Under the pieces are notes generated by a model. That model did not search any database, was not told the origin of the DNA, and saw only the letters and a program-made list of their open reading frames with translations. DNA of 64,000 bases. It comes from Actinoplanes sichuanensis (GTDB lineage: Bacteria > Actinomycetota > Actinomycetes > Mycobacteriales > Micromonosporaceae). Of the stretch, positions 9,202-17,912 are shown piece after piece; the stretch's first letter is position 1, and each line of letters starts with the position of its first letter. A program made the position numbers and the translations under genes. The stretch is from NCBI RefSeq assembly GCF_033097365.1, contig NZ_AP028461.1, forward strand, positions 10,691,501-10,755,500, read 5' to 3'.

Positions 9202-9834
9202 CTACGCCGCCGGCGCACATGCCGTCACCCGACCCAGCTCCCGGAGGAGTCCGCAGGTCCTTCCGCCCGCGCCCAACCGGAGCACCGCATCCAGATCGGC
9301 CGCCGTGTCCACGTCCTGCCGCAGGCCCGGCCAGTGGCCACGCAGCAGTGCCGCCCCCGACTCGGCGTGCGCCGCCGCCGACGGCCCGCCGAACCGCGGA
9401 AGCAGCGGCCGCCGCGCCGGGGCGGCCAGCAGCACCGTCCCGATGCCCGCCGCATCGGGCACGAACGCCCGCCCGGACGCTCCGCTCAGCGCCTCGTCCA
9501 GTTGCTCGGGACGCAGGGCGGGCAGGTCACCGGCGAGCACCGCCCGGTGCGCCGACAGCCCGACCGCCTCGTCCGCACCGAACCGCATCGCCGCGTTCAG
9601 CCCGCCGCCCGGATCGGCCACCACCCGAGCGCCCAGCTCCCGGACCGCCGCGCCGACCTCCGGGTCGTCGGTGACCACCAGCAGCTCGGCCACCGAGGCG
9701 GCGGACAGCACCGCGGCCGCGGTGTCGCGGACCATGGCCAGAGCCAACTCCGGATGACGGTCGGCCGGCACGGCGCCACGCAGCCGTGTCTTCGCCGCTC
9801 CGAGCCGCTTGACCGGGATCACCGCCGTCCACAT
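9202..9834 (-). CDS. cofC: 2-phospho-L-lactate/phosphoenolpyruvate guanylyltransferase (coenzyme F420 biosynthesis)
   Basis: CofC/FbiD-type nucleotidyltransferase, 210 aa, which activates phosphoenolpyruvate (or phospholactate) with GTP for F420 side-chain assembly. It has the family start WTAVIPVKRLGAAKTRL, the LLVVTDDPEV motif, the ADPGGGLNAAM loop and the AVLAGDLPALRPEQL metal-site segment. Mycobacterial FbiD (Rv2983) has the same neighbours ppk and gpsA. The ATG at 9834 gives the usual N-terminus with the conserved Trp at position 2. No other F420 gene is in the window. It diverges from plsC. Confidence 0.9.
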   Translation of the reverse strand: MWTAVIPVKRLGAAKTRLRGAVPADRHPELALAMVRDTAAAVLSAASVAELLVVTDDPEVGAAVRELGARVVADPGGGLNAAMRFGADEAVGLSAHRAVLAGDLPALRPEQLDEALSGASGRAFVPDAAGIGTVLLAAPARRPLLPRFGGPSAAAHAESGAALLRGHWPGLRQDVDTAADLDAVLRLGAGGRTCGLLRELGRVTACAPAA

Positions 9835-9966
9835 CTGCACCCGACCATCCTGCCCGAATGATCCGGACCGGTGCGGCCCGCACACACGTGATTCGAAAGA
9901 CCCCTACCTGGTCCGGCGGGGCGTGAGCGGGCATGATTTCGTCGCAGGTGAACGAGGGGAGGCGGC

Positions 9967-10725
9967 GTGGACGTCGCCGTTCGAGGGACGGGGGACGCCG
10001 TGGCACAGCTCAGGCTCGGCTTCTGGCAGCGTGTCGCGGTGATGCTGGTGATCCCGGTCATGACGGCCCTGACGAGCAAGACGTGGCTGCGGCAGGACCG
10101 CGTTCCGGCCACCGGCCCGGTCATCCTCGTGCCCAACCACGTGTCGCACTTCGACCCGCTGGTCGTCGCGCACTACATCTTCCGGTCCGGGCGGTGGCCC
10201 CGGTTCCTCGGCAAGTCCAGTGTCTGGAAGGTCCCGATCATCGGGTTCCTGCTCACCAAGACCCGGCAGATCCCGGTCGAGCGGGGCAGTGTGGAGGCCG
10301 TGAAGTCGCTGGACACGCTGGTCGACGCACTGAGGGAGGGCGGCGCCGTGGTGATCTACCCGGAGGGCACCACCACCCGGCATCCCGACCTGTGGCCGAT
10401 GCGCGGCAAGACCGGCGCGGCCCGGCTCGCGCTGCTGACCGGGGCCCCCGTGGTGCCGATCGCCAACTGGGGCCCGCAGGCGATCTTCGACCCGCGGACC
10501 AACAAGCTGAAGCTGCGCCGCTCACCCGTCACCGTCACGACCGGTGAGCCGGTCGACCTGAGCCGGTGGGCCGGCCTCGAACCGACCCGGGCGGTGCTGG
10601 ACGAGATGACCGAGAAGATCATGCTGGACGTCCGGGACCTGCTCGGCGAGATCCGCGACGGCGAACCGCCGGCGCTCTACGACCGGCCCGCACGTCGGGC
10701 CACTACCGCGGAGGAAGCGCCATGA
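9967..10725 (+). CDS. plsC: 1-acyl-sn-glycerol-3-phosphate acyltransferase
   Basis: Membrane-associated acyltransferase of 252 aa that makes phosphatidic acid from lysophosphatidate. The catalytic H-x4-D box is visible in [11 protein letters not shown] (near residue 58), followed by the substrate-binding motifs [10 protein letters not shown] and [11 protein letters not shown]. One hydrophobic stretch near residue 25 is a likely membrane anchor. The GTG at 9967 is chosen because GAGGGGAGG lies four bases upstream. Its stop overlaps the gpsA start (ATGA), so two steps of phospholipid synthesis are translationally coupled. Confidence 0.92.
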   Translation: MDVAVRGTGDAVAQLRLGFWQRVAVMLVIPVMTALTSKTWLRQDRVPATGPVILVPNHVSHFDPLVVAHYIFRSGRWPRFLGKSSVWKVPIIGFLLTKTRQIPVERGSVEAVKSLDTLVDALREGGAVVIYPEGTTTRHPDLWPMRGKTGAARLALLTGAPVVPIANWGPQAIFDPRTNKLKLRRSPVTVTTGEPVDLSRWAGLEPTRAVLDEMTEKIMLDVRDLLGEIRDGEPPALYDRPARRATTAEEAP

Positions 10726-11714
10726 AGGCCGCCGTCATCGGATCCGGATCCTGGGGCACGGCGTTCGCCAAGGTGCTCGGTGACGCCGGATCGTCGGTGA
10801 CCATGTGGGCCCGGCGGGAAGCCGTGGCCACCGAGATCCGGGAGCGGCACGGCAACGAGGGCTCGCTGCCCGGCGTCCGGCTCGCCGAGACCGTCACCGC
10901 CACGACCGACCTGGCCGAGGCGGTCGGCGCGGCCGAGGTGATCGCCATCGCGGTGCCGTCGCAGACACTGCGCGGCAACCTCGCCGACTGGGCCGGGCTG
11001 TTCCCCGCCGATTCCACGGTCGTCTCCCTGATGAAGGGCATCGAGCTCGGCACCCTCAAGCGGATGAGCGAGGTGATCGTCGAGACGGCCGGGGTCGCCC
11101 CGGACCGGGTGGTGGTCGTCTCCGGTCCGAACGTGGCACCGGAGATCGCCGCGGGTCAGCCCACCACGACCGTCGTCGCCTGCTCCGACGAGGACCGGGC
11201 CAAGCAGGTCCAGCACGCCCTCGCCACGCCGTACTTCCGGCCGTACACCAGTGACGACGTGATCGGCTGCGAGCTCGGCGGCGCCTGCAAGAACGTGATC
11301 GCGCTGGCGTACGGCATGGCGGTTTCGCTCGGTCTCGGTGACAACACCCGCGCCTCGCTGATCACCCGCGGTCTCGCCGAGACCGCCCGCCTCGGGGTGG
11401 CGCTCGGCGCCGACCCGTTGACCTTCGCCGGCCTGGCCGGCCTCGGCGACCTGGTCGCCTCCTGCTCGTCGCCGCTGGCCCGCAACCGCAAGTTCGGTGA
11501 GCACCTGGGCCGCGGCGAATCCCTGGAACAGGCGCAGATCGCCACCCGGCAGACCGCCGAGGGCGTCAAGAGCTGCCTGTCCATCCGCGACCTGGCCCGG
11601 GCGAACGGCGTCGAGATGCCGATCGTCGAGCAGGTGGAGCGTGTGTGCCACGAAGGAGTGGACCCGCGCGTCGCGGTCAAGTTGCTGATGACACGGGAGA
11701 TGAAACCCGAGTGA
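10722..11714 (+). CDS. gpsA: Glycerol-3-phosphate dehydrogenase [NAD(P)+]
   Basis: Reduces dihydroxyacetone phosphate to sn-glycerol-3-phosphate for phospholipid synthesis; 330 aa. The Rossmann fold starts at once ([20 protein letters not shown]) and is followed by the MWARR segment, the [17 protein letters not shown] segment, [11 protein letters not shown], the catalytic-lysine region [15 protein letters not shown], and [23 protein letters not shown]. The ATG overlaps the plsC stop by four bases and its own stop overlaps the next gene's GTG. This gives an operon plsC-gpsA-PLP lyase-zinc ribbon protein. Confidence 0.96.
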   Translation: MKAAVIGSGSWGTAFAKVLGDAGSSVTMWARREAVATEIRERHGNEGSLPGVRLAETVTATTDLAEAVGAAEVIAIAVPSQTLRGNLADWAGLFPADSTVVSLMKGIELGTLKRMSEVIVETAGVAPDRVVVVSGPNVAPEIAAGQPTTTVVACSDEDRAKQVQHALATPYFRPYTSDDVIGCELGGACKNVIALAYGMAVSLGLGDNTRASLITRGLAETARLGVALGADPLTFAGLAGLGDLVASCSSPLARNRKFGEHLGRGESLEQAQIATRQTAEGVKSCLSIRDLARANGVEMPIVEQVERVCHEGVDPRVAVKLLMTREMKPE

Positions 11715-12814
11715 GTGTGTTCTCTGACGGCACCCGTGCCGTCCACGCCGGCCTGCCCGCACCGGAGGTCGGCGAGCCGTTCCTGCCCGGACCGGTGTTC
11801 GCCGCGCCCTACCACCTCGACCCGGTCACCGGGCCGGGGGCGAACGGTTACGCCCGGACCGAGCACCCGACCCGGCAGGCGCTGGAGTCGGCGATCGGCG
11901 CCCTGGAGGGCGGGCCGACGCTGGTCTTCTCCAGCGGCCAGGCCGCGATTACCGCGCTTCTCCTCGCCGTTCTGCGCACGGGTGACACCGTGGCGATCCC
12001 GTCGGACGGCTATTTCACGGTACGGGCGTTCGCCGACGGTTTCCTGCGGGATCTCGGTGTCCGCTCCGTGGCGGTGCCGACGGCCGGGCCGTACCCCGAC
12101 CTCACCGGTGTGCGGCTGGTGCTCCTGGAGACGCCGGCCAACCCGGGCCTGGACGTCTGCGACATTCGTGCCCTGTCCGCCGCGGCGCACCGGGCCGGTG
12201 CGCTGGTGGCCGTCGACAACACGACCGCGACACCGCTCGGCCAGAACCCGCTGGCGCTGGGAGCGGACCTGGTCGTGGCCTCCGGGACCAAGGCGCTCAC
12301 CGGCCACTCCGACGTCCTCCTCGGCTACGTGTCGGCGACCGACCCCGAGTTGCTGACCCGGGTGGAGAACTGGCGTAAGCAGACCGGCGCCGTGCCCGGC
12401 GCGTTCGACGCGTGGCTGGCCCACCGGTCGATCGCCACGCTCGACCTGCGGCTGGCCCGGCAGACCGCGAACGCGGCGGCCGTCGCCGAGCTGCTGCTGT
12501 CCCGCGACGACGTGACCGGGGTGCGCTGGCCGGGTCTGCCGTCCGACCCGTCGTACCCGATCGCGTCGGCGCAGATGCGACGCATCCCCGGAGTGGTGTC
12601 GTTCGATCTCGGCTCGGCCGAGCGGGTCGCCGGGTTCCTGTCGGCGGCGCAGCTCGTGTTCGCGGCCACGTCGTTCGGTGGCGTGCACACCACGGCCGAC
12701 CGGCGGGCGCAGTGGGGTGACGACACCCCACCCGGGTTCGTGCGGTTCTCCTGCGGCATCGAGGACACCGCCGACCTGCTCGCCGACATCACCTCGGCCC
12801 TCGACGCCGCATGA
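11711..12814 (+). CDS. Cystathionine gamma-lyase/synthase-type PLP enzyme
   Basis: Cys/Met-metabolism PLP enzyme, 367 aa. It has the [22 protein letters not shown] segment, [13 protein letters not shown] for the cofactor phosphate, [29 protein letters not shown], and the lysine that binds PLP in [18 protein letters not shown]. The family includes cystathionine gamma-lyase, gamma-synthase and methionine gamma-lyase, which sequence alone does not separate; the annotation in related genomes is usually cystathionine gamma-lyase. The GTG at 11711 overlaps the gpsA stop, and the stop overlaps the next ATG. Confidence 0.88.
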   Translation: MSVFSDGTRAVHAGLPAPEVGEPFLPGPVFAAPYHLDPVTGPGANGYARTEHPTRQALESAIGALEGGPTLVFSSGQAAITALLLAVLRTGDTVAIPSDGYFTVRAFADGFLRDLGVRSVAVPTAGPYPDLTGVRLVLLETPANPGLDVCDIRALSAAAHRAGALVAVDNTTATPLGQNPLALGADLVVASGTKALTGHSDVLLGYVSATDPELLTRVENWRKQTGAVPGAFDAWLAHRSIATLDLRLARQTANAAAVAELLLSRDDVTGVRWPGLPSDPSYPIASAQMRRIPGVVSFDLGSAERVAGFLSAAQLVFAATSFGGVHTTADRRAQWGDDTPPGFVRFSCGIEDTADLLADITSALDAA

Positions 12815-13170
12815 CGGCGTGGAGCAGTTTCAGCGGTGACGAGGTGGCCGCCCTCACCCAGGGGTCGAGCTTCTTCGCCGAACCGGGGGAGCGGGACTGC
12901 CCGGCCTGCGGGCAGCGGCGGCTGCGCGCCTACTTCACGGCGCCGGAGAACGCCAAACGGCCGACCCTGGTCAGCTATGTCTGGTGCGGGGCCTGCGACA
13001 AGTTCGTGGGCACCCGCGCCCGGCACCCGGCGGGACTGATCTTCTCCGACCCGCTGGCCGCGCTGCCCACCGCCGAGCGGCGCGACCTGGAACGCAGCCT
13101 GACCGGCTTCCTGGCCCACCTGGACGCCTTGTGGGACGCCGGCGCCCTGCCCCAGACGTTCACCGCCTAG
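12811..13170 (+). CDS. Hypothetical zinc-ribbon protein
   Basis: A 119-residue protein with a four-cysteine metal site: Cys30-x2-Cys33 and Cys59-x2-Cys62 in the contexts CPACGQRR and WCGACDKF, 25 residues apart. This is the spacing of a zinc ribbon. The rest is predicted helical (LPTAERRDLERSLTGFLAHLDAL). The start overlaps the stop of the PLP enzyme (ATGA), so it is translationally coupled and last in the plsC operon. The function is unknown; no clear terminator separates it from the convergent gene 49 bases away. Confidence 0.75.
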   Translation: MTAWSSFSGDEVAALTQGSSFFAEPGERDCPACGQRRLRAYFTAPENAKRPTLVSYVWCGACDKFVGTRARHPAGLIFSDPLAALPTAERRDLERSLTGFLAHLDALWDAGALPQTFTA

Positions 13171-13219
13171 CTCAAGACCGGCTGTTTCTCGGCCGGGCCT
13201 TTCTCGGCGGGCTTCTTTC

Positions 13220-13663
13220 TCAGCCGTGGGTGGCCACGAAGTCGTGCAGCCAGTCCGGGGCGATCTCGCCGCCCGGCGCCGTGCGGCGCAGCGCCTCACC
13301 CGGACGGATACCGAGCAGGGCCAGCGTCATCGTGGCCAGCAGCGTCGAACGCCCGTTGTCGGCGGCCGCCTGGGTCACCACGAAACGCCCGGCGCGAACC
13401 TCACGGGCGAGACGGATGGCCAGGGCGACCACCTGGTTCGCCTCCTGCTGCATCTCCTTCGCCGTGGACGCCGTCTCCGGGAACGGGACCACCTCGATGC
13501 CGGCGGTGTCGGCGTCGGGCGCTGCCGACGACACCAGCACGTGCACCCCGGCCCGCGCGAGCGCGACCAACTCCTGCGTCGACCACGGCTCGTCCGCCGG
13601 ATGGGCCATCGTCGCCAGCTGACCCGGACCCGGGCCGGCGATCACGTGGAGTGCTGGAGCCAT
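13220..13663 (-). CDS. Hypothetical protein resembling a degenerate tyrosine-phosphatase fold
   Basis: A 147-residue soluble protein. The ATG at 13663 has a strong AGGAGGA ribosome binding site. The pattern of an early beta-strand (ALHVIAGPG), a helical middle (EMQQEANQVVALAIRLAREV) and a strand followed by a glycine-arginine loop (RFVVTQAAADNGRSTLLATM) recalls dual-specificity phosphatases, whose signature is HCx5R(S/T). In that alignment the nucleophilic cysteine would be replaced by Ala and the preceding His by Gln. This fold reading is inference; the protein could equally be an unrelated Rossmann-like protein. It is divergent from ddl. Confidence 0.65.
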   Translation of the reverse strand: MAPALHVIAGPGPGQLATMAHPADEPWSTQELVALARAGVHVLVSSAAPDADTAGIEVVPFPETASTAKEMQQEANQVVALAIRLAREVRAGRFVVTQAAADNGRSTLLATMTLALLGIRPGEALRRTAPGGEIAPDWLHDFVATHG

Positions 13664-13777
13664 GAACGCTTCGTCCTCCTGCCTTGCGGAACGGCTGCCA
13701 TCGCGAAACGGCGAATTCGGCCTACGCAGAGTAGGGTCAGGCCCGGCACGGCCGCTAGCTGGAAGGTGCATGGAGAA

Positions 13778-14872
13778 GTGACGTCCCACCGTAGGACCCG
13801 GGTCGCGATCGTTTTCGGCGGCCGCAGCACTGAGCACGCCATTTCCTGCGTCAGCGCGGGTGCGATCCTCAGTGCTCTGGACCCCGATCAGTACGAGGTG
13901 GTCCCGGTCGGAATCACCCGCGAGGGGCGTTGGGTCCTCGCTTCGGGTGACGCGTCACAGCTCGCCATCAGCGGCCGGCGACTGCCGGAGATCACCGACG
14001 AGTCGGGCAGCGCCGTCGTGCTCTCCACCGACCCGACGTCGACCGATCTGATCGTGCGCGAGCCCGCCGACGGGGTGTCCGAGTTGGCCGGTGTGGACGT
14101 GGTGTTCCCGGTGCTGCACGGGGCGTACGGCGAGGACGGCACCATCCAGGGCATGCTGGAGATGGCCGGGATCCCGTACGTGGGTGCCAACGTGTTCGCG
14201 TCGGCGGCGGCCATGGACAAGGAGTTCACCAAGAAGCTCGCGGTCGCCGAGGGCATCCCGGTCGGGCCGTACGCGGTGTTGCGGGCCGGGGTCTCGCTGT
14301 CCGAGGCCGACAAGGAGCGGCTGGGCCTGCCGGTCTTCGTGAAGCCGTCGCGGGCCGGGTCGTCACTGGGCATCACCAAGGTCACCGACTGGGCCGACCT
14401 GGACGCCGCCGTCGCCGAGGCCCGCCGGATCGACCCGAAGGTGCTGGTCGAGGCGGCGATCGTGGGCCGGGAGATCGAGTGCGGGGTGCTCGAGGGCGAG
14501 GCCGGTGGCGCGCCCGACGCGTCGGTGCTGTCGGAGATCCACATCGACGACGTCGAGTGGTACGACTTCGAGACGAAATACCTGGTGGGCGGCCGCTACA
14601 CGGTGCCCGCGGACCTGCCCCACGACCTGACCAGGCAGATTCAGGACTACTCGGTGCGTACCTTCGTCGCGCTGGACTGCGCCGGCCTGGCCCGGGTCGA
14701 CTTCTTCGTGACCGAGGCCGGTGAGATCTTCCTCAACGAGATCAACACCATGCCGGGCATGACGCCGAACTCGATGTTCCCCCGGATGTGGACGGCCACC
14801 GGTCTCGAATACCCGAAGGTCGTGGACCGGCTGATCCGGACGGCGCTGCGCCGCGGCACCGGCCTGCACTGA
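13778..14872 (+). CDS. ddl: D-alanine--D-alanine ligase
   Basis: ATP-grasp ligase of about 364 aa that makes the D-Ala-D-Ala dipeptide for peptidoglycan. It has the VAIVFGGRSTEHAISCVSAG start, the FPVLHGAYGEDGTIQGMLE segment, the ATP-grasp loop KPSRAGSSLGI and the metal site FLNEINTMPGMT. The start is not certain. The GTG at 13778 leaves eight residues before the first strand, with GGAAGG 11 bases upstream; the in-frame GTG at 13766 would add four residues but has no room for a ribosome binding site. The gene sits near gpsA, as in mycobacteria and Streptomyces. Confidence 0.95.
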   Translation: MTSHRRTRVAIVFGGRSTEHAISCVSAGAILSALDPDQYEVVPVGITREGRWVLASGDASQLAISGRRLPEITDESGSAVVLSTDPTSTDLIVREPADGVSELAGVDVVFPVLHGAYGEDGTIQGMLEMAGIPYVGANVFASAAAMDKEFTKKLAVAEGIPVGPYAVLRAGVSLSEADKERLGLPVFVKPSRAGSSLGITKVTDWADLDAAVAEARRIDPKVLVEAAIVGREIECGVLEGEAGGAPDASVLSEIHIDDVEWYDFETKYLVGGRYTVPADLPHDLTRQIQDYSVRTFVALDCAGLARVDFFVTEAGEIFLNEINTMPGMTPNSMFPRMWTATGLEYPKVVDRLIRTALRRGTGLH

Positions 14873-14880
14873 TCCGCCCG

Positions 14881-15507
14881 TTACTCGCAGCCGCTCGGCA
14901 TGGTGCCGGCCGCCTTCGACTTGACCGTCTTGACCAGGGTGTCGGAGAACTCGTTGGCCCACTGCGCCGGATTCTCGTAGTACGACGGCACGGTCACCCG
15001 CACCGGCACCTCCCGGTCCATCGTGGTGATCGTGGCCGCCTCGGCGCCGGGTGCGGCGTACCAACAGACGTTGTTCATGATCAGTAGCTCGGTGTCCATG
15101 GCGACGCAGCCGGGAGTGGTGTCCTCCGGGGTGGTGCACATGATCGGCTGCGGCACCCCGCAGGCGACCGTGACCGCCGGTTCGCCGTAGGCCGCGTTCT
15201 GCTCCGGGCCGGCGCTCACCGGCCGGCCCTGCAGGTCACGGATCTTCGCCGGCAGCTGGGAGGTCACCGCGAGGCAGGCCCGTGCGGTCTGCTCGTCGAG
15301 CTGCGGCGCGTCCATCGCCACCGGCGCGGACGGAATCGGGTTCGCCGCCTTTTCGGTTTTGTCCGGATTGTCCGGCATGATGGTGAAGAACGCGACCACA
15401 CCGACGATCAGGGTCACCGGAACCGCCACCACCGTCGCCCACAGGGCGGCGGCCTTCTTGGCAGGGTCCTTCTCCGGCGCCTTCTTCGGCGTGTCCACAT
15501 CCACCAT
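14881..15507 (-). CDS. DUF3515 membrane-anchored protein
   Basis: A 208-residue protein with a short charged cytoplasmic N-terminus (KKAPEKDPAKKAA), one transmembrane helix at about residues 22-43 (LWATVVAVPVTLIVGVVAFF), and an extracytoplasmic domain with five or more cysteines (ACLAV, VACGVPQ, MCTTPE, GCVAMD, NVCWYA, SGCE) that may pair. DUF3515 proteins are regularly found beside ddl and thiL in actinobacteria (compare Rv2980) and have no assigned function. It starts two bases after the stop of the upstream AsnC-type gene, so the two form an operon. Confidence 0.88.
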   Translation of the reverse strand: MVDVDTPKKAPEKDPAKKAAALWATVVAVPVTLIVGVVAFFTIMPDNPDKTEKAANPIPSAPVAMDAPQLDEQTARACLAVTSQLPAKIRDLQGRPVSAGPEQNAAYGEPAVTVACGVPQPIMCTTPEDTTPGCVAMDTELLIMNNVCWYAAPGAEAATITTMDREVPVRVTVPSYYENPAQWANEFSDTLVKTVKSKAAGTMPSGCE

Positions 15508-15509
15508 AG

Positions 15510-15743
15510 TCAGAGGTTTACCACGGAGCAGGTGAGTGTCCGCGTGATGCCCGGTACGTACTGGACCTTGCTCACAATCAGGCCCCCCAGTTCGTCGACC
15601 GTGTGCGCCTCGGTCAGCACGACCACGTCGTACGGCCCGGTGACCGCGTCGACCCGGACCACCCCCGGTATCTTCTCGATCGCGGCGGCCACGTCACGGG
15701 CCTTACCGACCTCAGTTTGAATGAGGATGTATGCCTGGACCAC
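15510..15743 (-). CDS. Lrp/AsnC-type ligand-binding (RAM) domain protein without HTH
   Basis: A 77-residue stand-alone regulator-of-amino-acid-metabolism domain: VQAYILIQTEVGKARDVAAA at the start, then VDAVTGPYDVVVLTEA and GGLIVSKVQYVPGITRTLTC. There is no DNA-binding domain, so it probably senses a small ligand or modulates a partner. The GTG at 15743 has GGAG seven bases upstream. It is first in a two-gene operon with the DUF3515 gene and diverges from thiL. Confidence 0.85.
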   Translation of the reverse strand: MVQAYILIQTEVGKARDVAAAIEKIPGVVRVDAVTGPYDVVVLTEAHTVDELGGLIVSKVQYVPGITRTLTCSVVNL

Positions 15744-15841
15744 GATCGACTCCAATCCGCCACTTCGTCGGTGATCCCCGGTCGTGAAACTACCGTACGA
15801 AGTGACCCGGCAGCGGGACGCCACCATCGAAGGACTTAGAC

Positions 15842-16780
15842 GTGAGCATCGCAGAGGCCGGTGAATTCGGGCTGATCGGCCGAATCGTTCCCCGGCTCGG
15901 CACCGGAGAAACCACTCTGATCGGCCCCGGCGACGACGCCGCCGTGGTCCGGGCACCCGACGGGCGGGTGGTCGCCTCCACCGACGTGCTCGTCGAAGGG
16001 CGCCACTTCCGCCGCGACTGGTGCGGCGCCGCCGACGTCGGCCACCGGGCCGCCGCCGCCAACCTCGCCGACATCGCCGCCATGGGCGCCGTCCCCACCT
16101 CCCTGCTCGTGGCCCTCTGCGTGCCCACCGGGCTCGACGTCACCTGGGCCGAGGGGCTCGCCGACGGCCTCACCGCCGAAGCCGCCCTCACCGGCGCCAC
16201 GGTCGTCGGCGGCGACACCTCGTCCAGCCCCACCCTCACCATCGCGGTCACCGCACTCGGCGACCTGCGCGGCGCCGCGCCGGTCCGGCGCGACGGCGCC
16301 AGACCCGGCGACATCCTCGCTCTGGCCGGCCGGATCGGTCACGCGGCGGCCGGACTCACCGTTCTCTCCCGCGGATTCCGTACGCCCAAACTGCTCGTCG
16401 AGGCGTATCGCCGGCCGGCCGTCCCGTACGAGGCCGGACCCGAGGCCGCACGACTCGGCGCCACCTCGATGATCGACGTGTCGGACGGGCTGCTTCAGGA
16501 CCTCGGGCACATCACCGCCGCCAGCGGGGTCGCCATCGACGTGCGCCGGGACGCGTTCGACCTGCCCGACCAGATGCGTGACGCGGCCAAGGCGCTGGGC
16601 GTCGACCCGTACCAGTGGATCCTGGCCGGCGGTGACGACCACCCGCTCGCGGCGACGTTCCCACCGGGCGTCGCCCTGCCGCCGCACTGGCGCCCGATCG
16701 GAACCGTCCACGACGGCGAGGGCGTGACCGTGGACCGGAAACCCTGGACCGGCGGCCTGGGCTGGGATCACTTCCGCTAG
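15842..16780 (+). CDS. thiL: Thiamine-monophosphate kinase
   Basis: Phosphorylates thiamine monophosphate to the active diphosphate; 312 aa, PurM/ThiL fold. Recognisable segments are GEFGLIGRIVPRL at the N-terminus, LIGPGDDAAVV, STDVLVEGRHFRRDW, AAANLADIAAMGAVP, VVGGDTSSSP, MIDVSDGLLQDLGHI and LAGGDDHPLAATFP. In many ThiL sequences the last motif reads GGEDYELL; here GGDDHPL is a mild variant. A GTG start follows AAGGAC. A 98-base intergenic region shared with the divergent AsnC operon holds TACCGT at 15791-15796, which could serve both strands. Confidence 0.93.
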   Translation: MSIAEAGEFGLIGRIVPRLGTGETTLIGPGDDAAVVRAPDGRVVASTDVLVEGRHFRRDWCGAADVGHRAAAANLADIAAMGAVPTSLLVALCVPTGLDVTWAEGLADGLTAEAALTGATVVGGDTSSSPTLTIAVTALGDLRGAAPVRRDGARPGDILALAGRIGHAAAGLTVLSRGFRTPKLLVEAYRRPAVPYEAGPEAARLGATSMIDVSDGLLQDLGHITAASGVAIDVRRDAFDLPDQMRDAAKALGVDPYQWILAGGDDHPLAATFPPGVALPPHWRPIGTVHDGEGVTVDRKPWTGGLGWDHFR

Positions 16781-16821
16781 CGCCGGTCCGGTCTCCCTGG
16801 CTGCCGCGATCGTTCGATGGC

Positions 16822-16827
16822 TAGTCT
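16822..16827 (+). promoter_or_regulatory. -10 element (TAGTCT) of a leaderless GNAT gene
   Basis: TAGTCT ends exactly six bases before the GTG at 16834. No Shine-Dalgarno sequence is present, so the transcript is predicted to start at the start codon. Confidence 0.45.
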
Positions 16828-16833
16828 TGCGAC

Positions 16834-17301
16834 GTGCAGGACATCAAGATCATCACCGCCGACTTCGATGACCCGGCGGTGCAGACCCTCATCGCCGAGA
16901 ACCTTCGCGACCTGGCCGAACGCTATGGCGGCAGCGGGGACGACAGCCCCATCTCGGGCGCCGACTTCACCCCGCCCGCCGGCGCGTTCCTGGTCGCCGT
17001 ACTCGACGACCAGCTGATCGGAAGCGCGGGCTGGCGTCGGCGCGGCGACGACGCCGAACTCAAGCGGATGTTCACCACACAGGCCGCCCGGGGCCGCGGC
17101 GTGGCCCGCCGGTTGCTCACCCGTATCGAGGAGTCCGCCCGAGAGGCCGGCTGCCGACGGGTCATCCTGGAGACCGGAGACCGCCAGCCGGAGGCGATCG
17201 CCCTCTACGAGTCGGCCGGTTACACCCGAATCGCCGACTTCGGCTACTACAAGGACTATCCCGACGTCCTCTCCTACGCCAAGCCCCTCCAGCCCGTTTG
17301 A
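16834..17301 (+). CDS. GNAT-family N-acetyltransferase
   Basis: A 155-residue acetyltransferase. The acetyl-CoA binding motif A is ELKRMFTTQAARGRGVARRLL at about residues 75-95, and the C-terminal motif is ALYESAGYTRIADFGYYKDYP. The substrate cannot be predicted from the sequence. It stands where mycobacteria have ung between thiL and rpmB. The start is set by the -10 element six bases upstream. A repeat array fills the 420-base interval after it. Confidence 0.9.
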   Translation: MQDIKIITADFDDPAVQTLIAENLRDLAERYGGSGDDSPISGADFTPPAGAFLVAVLDDQLIGSAGWRRRGDDAELKRMFTTQAARGRGVARRLLTRIEESAREAGCRRVILETGDRQPEAIALYESAGYTRIADFGYYKDYPDVLSYAKPLQPV

Positions 17302-17430
17302 TCCACGGCGATGCCCGGGTCCGCGCCGGGTGGCGGCGTGTCCCTGTTCGGGCCCGCTCATTCGGCCGCTGTGCGGTCCGGACCACGCCGTGGGGTCCGC
17401 GACCCTGACCGGCTCGGTAGGCGCACACAA

Positions 17431-17646
17431 GACCTTCGCCGTGCGTCGCCGCCTTTCGTGGGGCTTCGTGCGTTGCCGCCTTTCGTGGGGCTTCGTGCGT
17501 TGCCGCCTTTCGTGGGGTACCGTGCGCTTCCGTCTTTGCGGGCGCCGTGCCGTGCCGTCTTCGCGGGACGTCGTGCGCTGCGGTTTTCGCGGGCGCTGTG
17601 CGCTGCGGTCTTCGCGGTGCGTCGTGCGCCCTCGCCTTTGCGGGGG
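17431..17646. repeat. Decaying 27-bp/25-bp tandem repeat array
   Basis: About seven to eight head-to-tail units between the GNAT gene and rpmB. Three near-identical 27-bp units lie at 17450-17476, 17477-17503 and 17504-17530; the core reads CGCCTTTCGTGGGG. Diverged 25-bp units follow at 17531-17555, 17556-17580 and 17581-17605, then a 27-bp unit at 17606-17632 and a partial one. A partial unit also precedes the array. The change from 27 to 25 bp breaks every reading frame, so the array is not coding. The remainder of the interval holds only the rpmB hairpin. Confidence 0.85.
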
Positions 17647-17662
17647 AGCCGTCGGAAGCAAA

Positions 17663-17695
17663 GTAGCCGCCGGCCCCGAAGGGCTCAGCGGCTAC
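17663..17695 (-). terminator. rpmB terminator hairpin
   Basis: An outer 8-bp stem (17663-17670 with 17688-17695) encloses an inner GCCC/GGGC stem. It lies about 25 bases past the rpmB stop on the minus strand. Confidence 0.6.
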
Positions 17696-17720
17696 CTGGA
17701 ACGGTCTTCTCGGCCTCGGA

Positions 17721-17912
17721 TCAGGCGCGGACGACCTTGCCGGCCTTGATGCACGAGGTGCAGACCTTGAGCTTCTTGGTGGTCCCGCCACCGGCCGGAG
17801 TGCGCACCGACTGGATGTTCGGGTTCCAGCGGCGGTTGGTCCGCCGGTGCGAGTGGGACACGTTGTGGCCGAAGCCCGGTCCCTTGCCACAGACGTCGCA
17901 CACGCTAGCCAC
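17721..17912 (-). CDS. rpmB: 50S ribosomal protein L28 (zinc-binding form)
   Basis: Ribosomal large-subunit protein, 63 aa. It starts [20 protein letters not shown] and contains the [14 protein letters not shown] signature. Four cysteines, Cys5/Cys8 and Cys51/Cys54 (CTSC), mark the zinc-binding C+ form. The GTG at 17912 has AGGAG six bases upstream. It is monocistronic and divergent from the FakA/DAK gene, the same position as in Streptomyces and mycobacteria. Confidence 0.96.
   Translation of the reverse strand: MASVCDVCGKGPGFGHNVSHSHRRTNRRWNPNIQSVRTPAGGGTTKKLKVCTSCIKAGKVVRA

Noticed and set aside
13171..13219. Terminator between the zinc-ribbon gene and its convergent neighbour
   Set aside because: TTTCTCGGC-type repeats occur but no stable stem could be drawn.
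15761..15804. Operator between the AsnC-type operon and thiL
   Set aside because: CACTTCGT and ACGAAGTG form inverted arms but are 28 bases apart; spacing is unusual and there is no independent support.
17431..17646. CRISPR array
   Set aside because: Units are directly adjacent without unique spacers, diverge steadily, and no cas gene is near.
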